54,516 nt of DNA. Origin: an uncultured Clostridia bacterium (lineage in GTDB: Bacteria > Bacillota > Clostridia > Peptostreptococcales > Anaerovoracaceae). The translations under genes were made by a program, and so were the position numbers. Below the pieces are notes generated by a model. It saw nothing but the letters and a program-made list of their open reading frames with translations. It was not told the origin of the DNA and made no database searches. Below are positions 53,551 through 54,516 of this stretch, in pieces. The stretch covers positions 1-54,516 of the forward strand of contig CAKQOE010000014.1 of the NCBI GenBank assembly GCA_934255545.1, written 5' to 3'. Within the stretch, counting starts at the first letter, position 1. Each line of letters opens with the position of its first letter.

Positions 53551-54448
53551 GATCTACAGTACATATTTTCAAACCGTTGCGAAGATCCTGGCAGAAGCGA
53601 TAGAGCATCCGCTCACAGCTGGAGAAATCAATTCGATCATTCAAGAGCATGCGTTTGAAGAAAGCGCATTGAATATTACAGAGTCTTTGGGAATGTCGCA
53701 TTGGCAGTTATTGAAAGAAGACGGAACAACTATTCTTGGCAATAAGCCTACTATGCCGCTTACAATTTTGCAGAAGCGCTGGATCAACGCGATTGCATTA
53801 GATCCAAGAATACGTTTATTTACAGATCAGCCGGTCGTATTTTCAGATGTTGAACCGTTGTTTCTTCCGGAAGATATTTATGTCTTTGATAAGTATTCAG
53901 ATGGTGACCCGTATGATGATGCAGGATATATAAGGAATTTCTGTTTGATACTGGATGCAATCAAACATCAGTATCCTATTCAGATCAGCGTAAAAAATCG
54001 GCGCGGAAAACGAGTGACGACCAGGACTATTCCGGAATATCTGGAATATTCAGAGAAGGATGATAAATTCCGCTTGATAGGCACGGGAAGCAAGCTTGGA
54101 AATACGATCAATCTTGGCAGGATCATTTCCTGTGAAAAGTGTGGGGATCAACAAAGCTGTAATGTCGGAAAAAGAAACCTGCCACAGCCGCGCAAGGTGA
54201 TATTTGAACTAGTCGATGATCGAAATGCTTTGGAACGTGTCCTGATGCACTTCGCACACTTTGAAAAGCAAGTCGAGAAAATAGATGATCGCAAATATCA
54301 GGTGATATTACACTATTATAAAGAGGATGAAACGGAGATATTGATTCGCATTCTTTCATTTGGACCAATGATCCGTGTTGTAAGACCTACGGCATTCATT
54401 AATTTAATAAAGGGCAGGTTGTCAGATCAAAAAAGTTGCGGACTGTAA
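53531..54448 (+). CDS. WYL-domain transcriptional regulator (second of pair)
   Basis: A 305-aa protein, start ATG 53531 or 53537 after AGAAGGG. Less clear N-terminus (helical, ~1-120), then a WYL-like domain (~130-200: NFCLILDAIKHQYPIQISVK, then NTINLGRIISCEKCG) and a WCX-like end. It is coupled to the first WYL gene; such tandem pairs probably form a heteromeric regulator. A terminator begins inside its last codons. Confidence 0.8.
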   Translation: MIMLFHEIYSTYFQTVAKILAEAIEHPLTAGEINSIIQEHAFEESALNITESLGMSHWQLLKEDGTTILGNKPTMPLTILQKRWINAIALDPRIRLFTDQPVVFSDVEPLFLPEDIYVFDKYSDGDPYDDAGYIRNFCLILDAIKHQYPIQISVKNRRGKRVTTRTIPEYLEYSEKDDKFRLIGTGSKLGNTINLGRIISCEKCGDQQSCNVGKRNLPQPRKVIFELVDDRNALERVLMHFAHFEKQVEKIDDRKYQVILHYYKEDETEILIRILSFGPMIRVVRPTAFINLIKGRLSDQKSCGL

Positions 54449-54467
54449 AAGTTCGCAACTTTTTTTC
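54429..54467 (+). terminator. Intrinsic terminator at the end of the WYL pair
   Basis: AAAAAGTTGCG (54430-54440) pairs with CGCAACTTTTT (54454-54464), then more T. The 5' arm overlaps the end of the coding sequence. The remaining 49 bases of the window show no gene. Confidence 0.9.
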
Positions 54468-54516
54468 CATGATAAAAAGGATAAGAAGAGATAAGCTTAG
54501 ATCATAGCAAAGCACG

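Overview
The window looks like a chromosomal segment of a strictly anaerobic, Gram-positive Clostridia (Bacillota). The evidence is strong AGGAGG-type ribosome binding sites, proteins with S-layer homology (SLH) domains, a SAM-I riboswitch, MetNIQ and BMP-family importers, and butyrate-type beta-oxidation enzymes (Hbd, Crt). A placement near Family XIII/Anaerovoracaceae is only a guess. Coding DNA is of moderate GC, and intergenic DNA is AT-rich but carries many very GC-rich perfect palindromes. No tRNA, rRNA, CRISPR array, transposase or prophage gene was seen.

Layout. 0.3-8 kb: Rpn-type nuclease, PucR regulator, NCS1 nucleobase permease, M29-like peptidase, PepV dipeptidase and xanthine phosphoribosyltransferase (purine and peptide salvage). 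8-13 kb: a 1162-aa SLH protein with a lipase-like fold, divergent from an XRE regulator. 13-18.4 kb: a four-gene BMP/Nup-type nucleoside ABC importer. 18.5-23.4 kb: an EamA exporter, then an AT-rich accessory patch with an ECF sigma/anti-sigma pair divergent from small secreted proteins and a VanZ-like protein, followed by a rearranged partial duplicate of the same locus. 23.4-28.3 kb: rpsI-rplM, hbd, crt and a second SLH protein, all on the minus strand. 28.4-36 kb: SAM riboswitch-metK, a CDF metal exporter, a thioesterase, a LysR regulator with a folded leader, and metN-metI-metQ. 36-39.5 kb: flavodoxin-family protein, TSUP transporter, a 51-bp tandem repeat and a CwlD-type amidase. 39.5-40.2 kb: a dense DnaA-box cluster. 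40.2-51.1 kb: a run of hybrid histidine kinase, 1558-aa LRR surface protein, MoxR ATPase, DUF58 protein and a transglutaminase-like membrane protein that is frameshifted and lacks its catalytic cysteine. 51.3-54.5 kb: a BASS-family transporter and two overlapping WYL-domain regulators.

The signals least explained by known features are these: (1) a set of sequence-variable but structure-conserved GC palindromes, mostly 40-100 nt upstream of start codons, falling into two architectures (constant GCC-S-GGC centre, or constant TCRC tetraloop); (2) about eight DnaA boxes in 210 bp with no dnaA nearby; (3) the duplicated sigma-factor locus, in which a ribosome binding site is fused exactly to the last 31 codons of a VanZ-like gene; (4) a nested-stem RNA candidate in the LysR leader; (5) the 51-bp two-type repeat array. 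All calls rest on reading the sequence; no database search or folding program was run.
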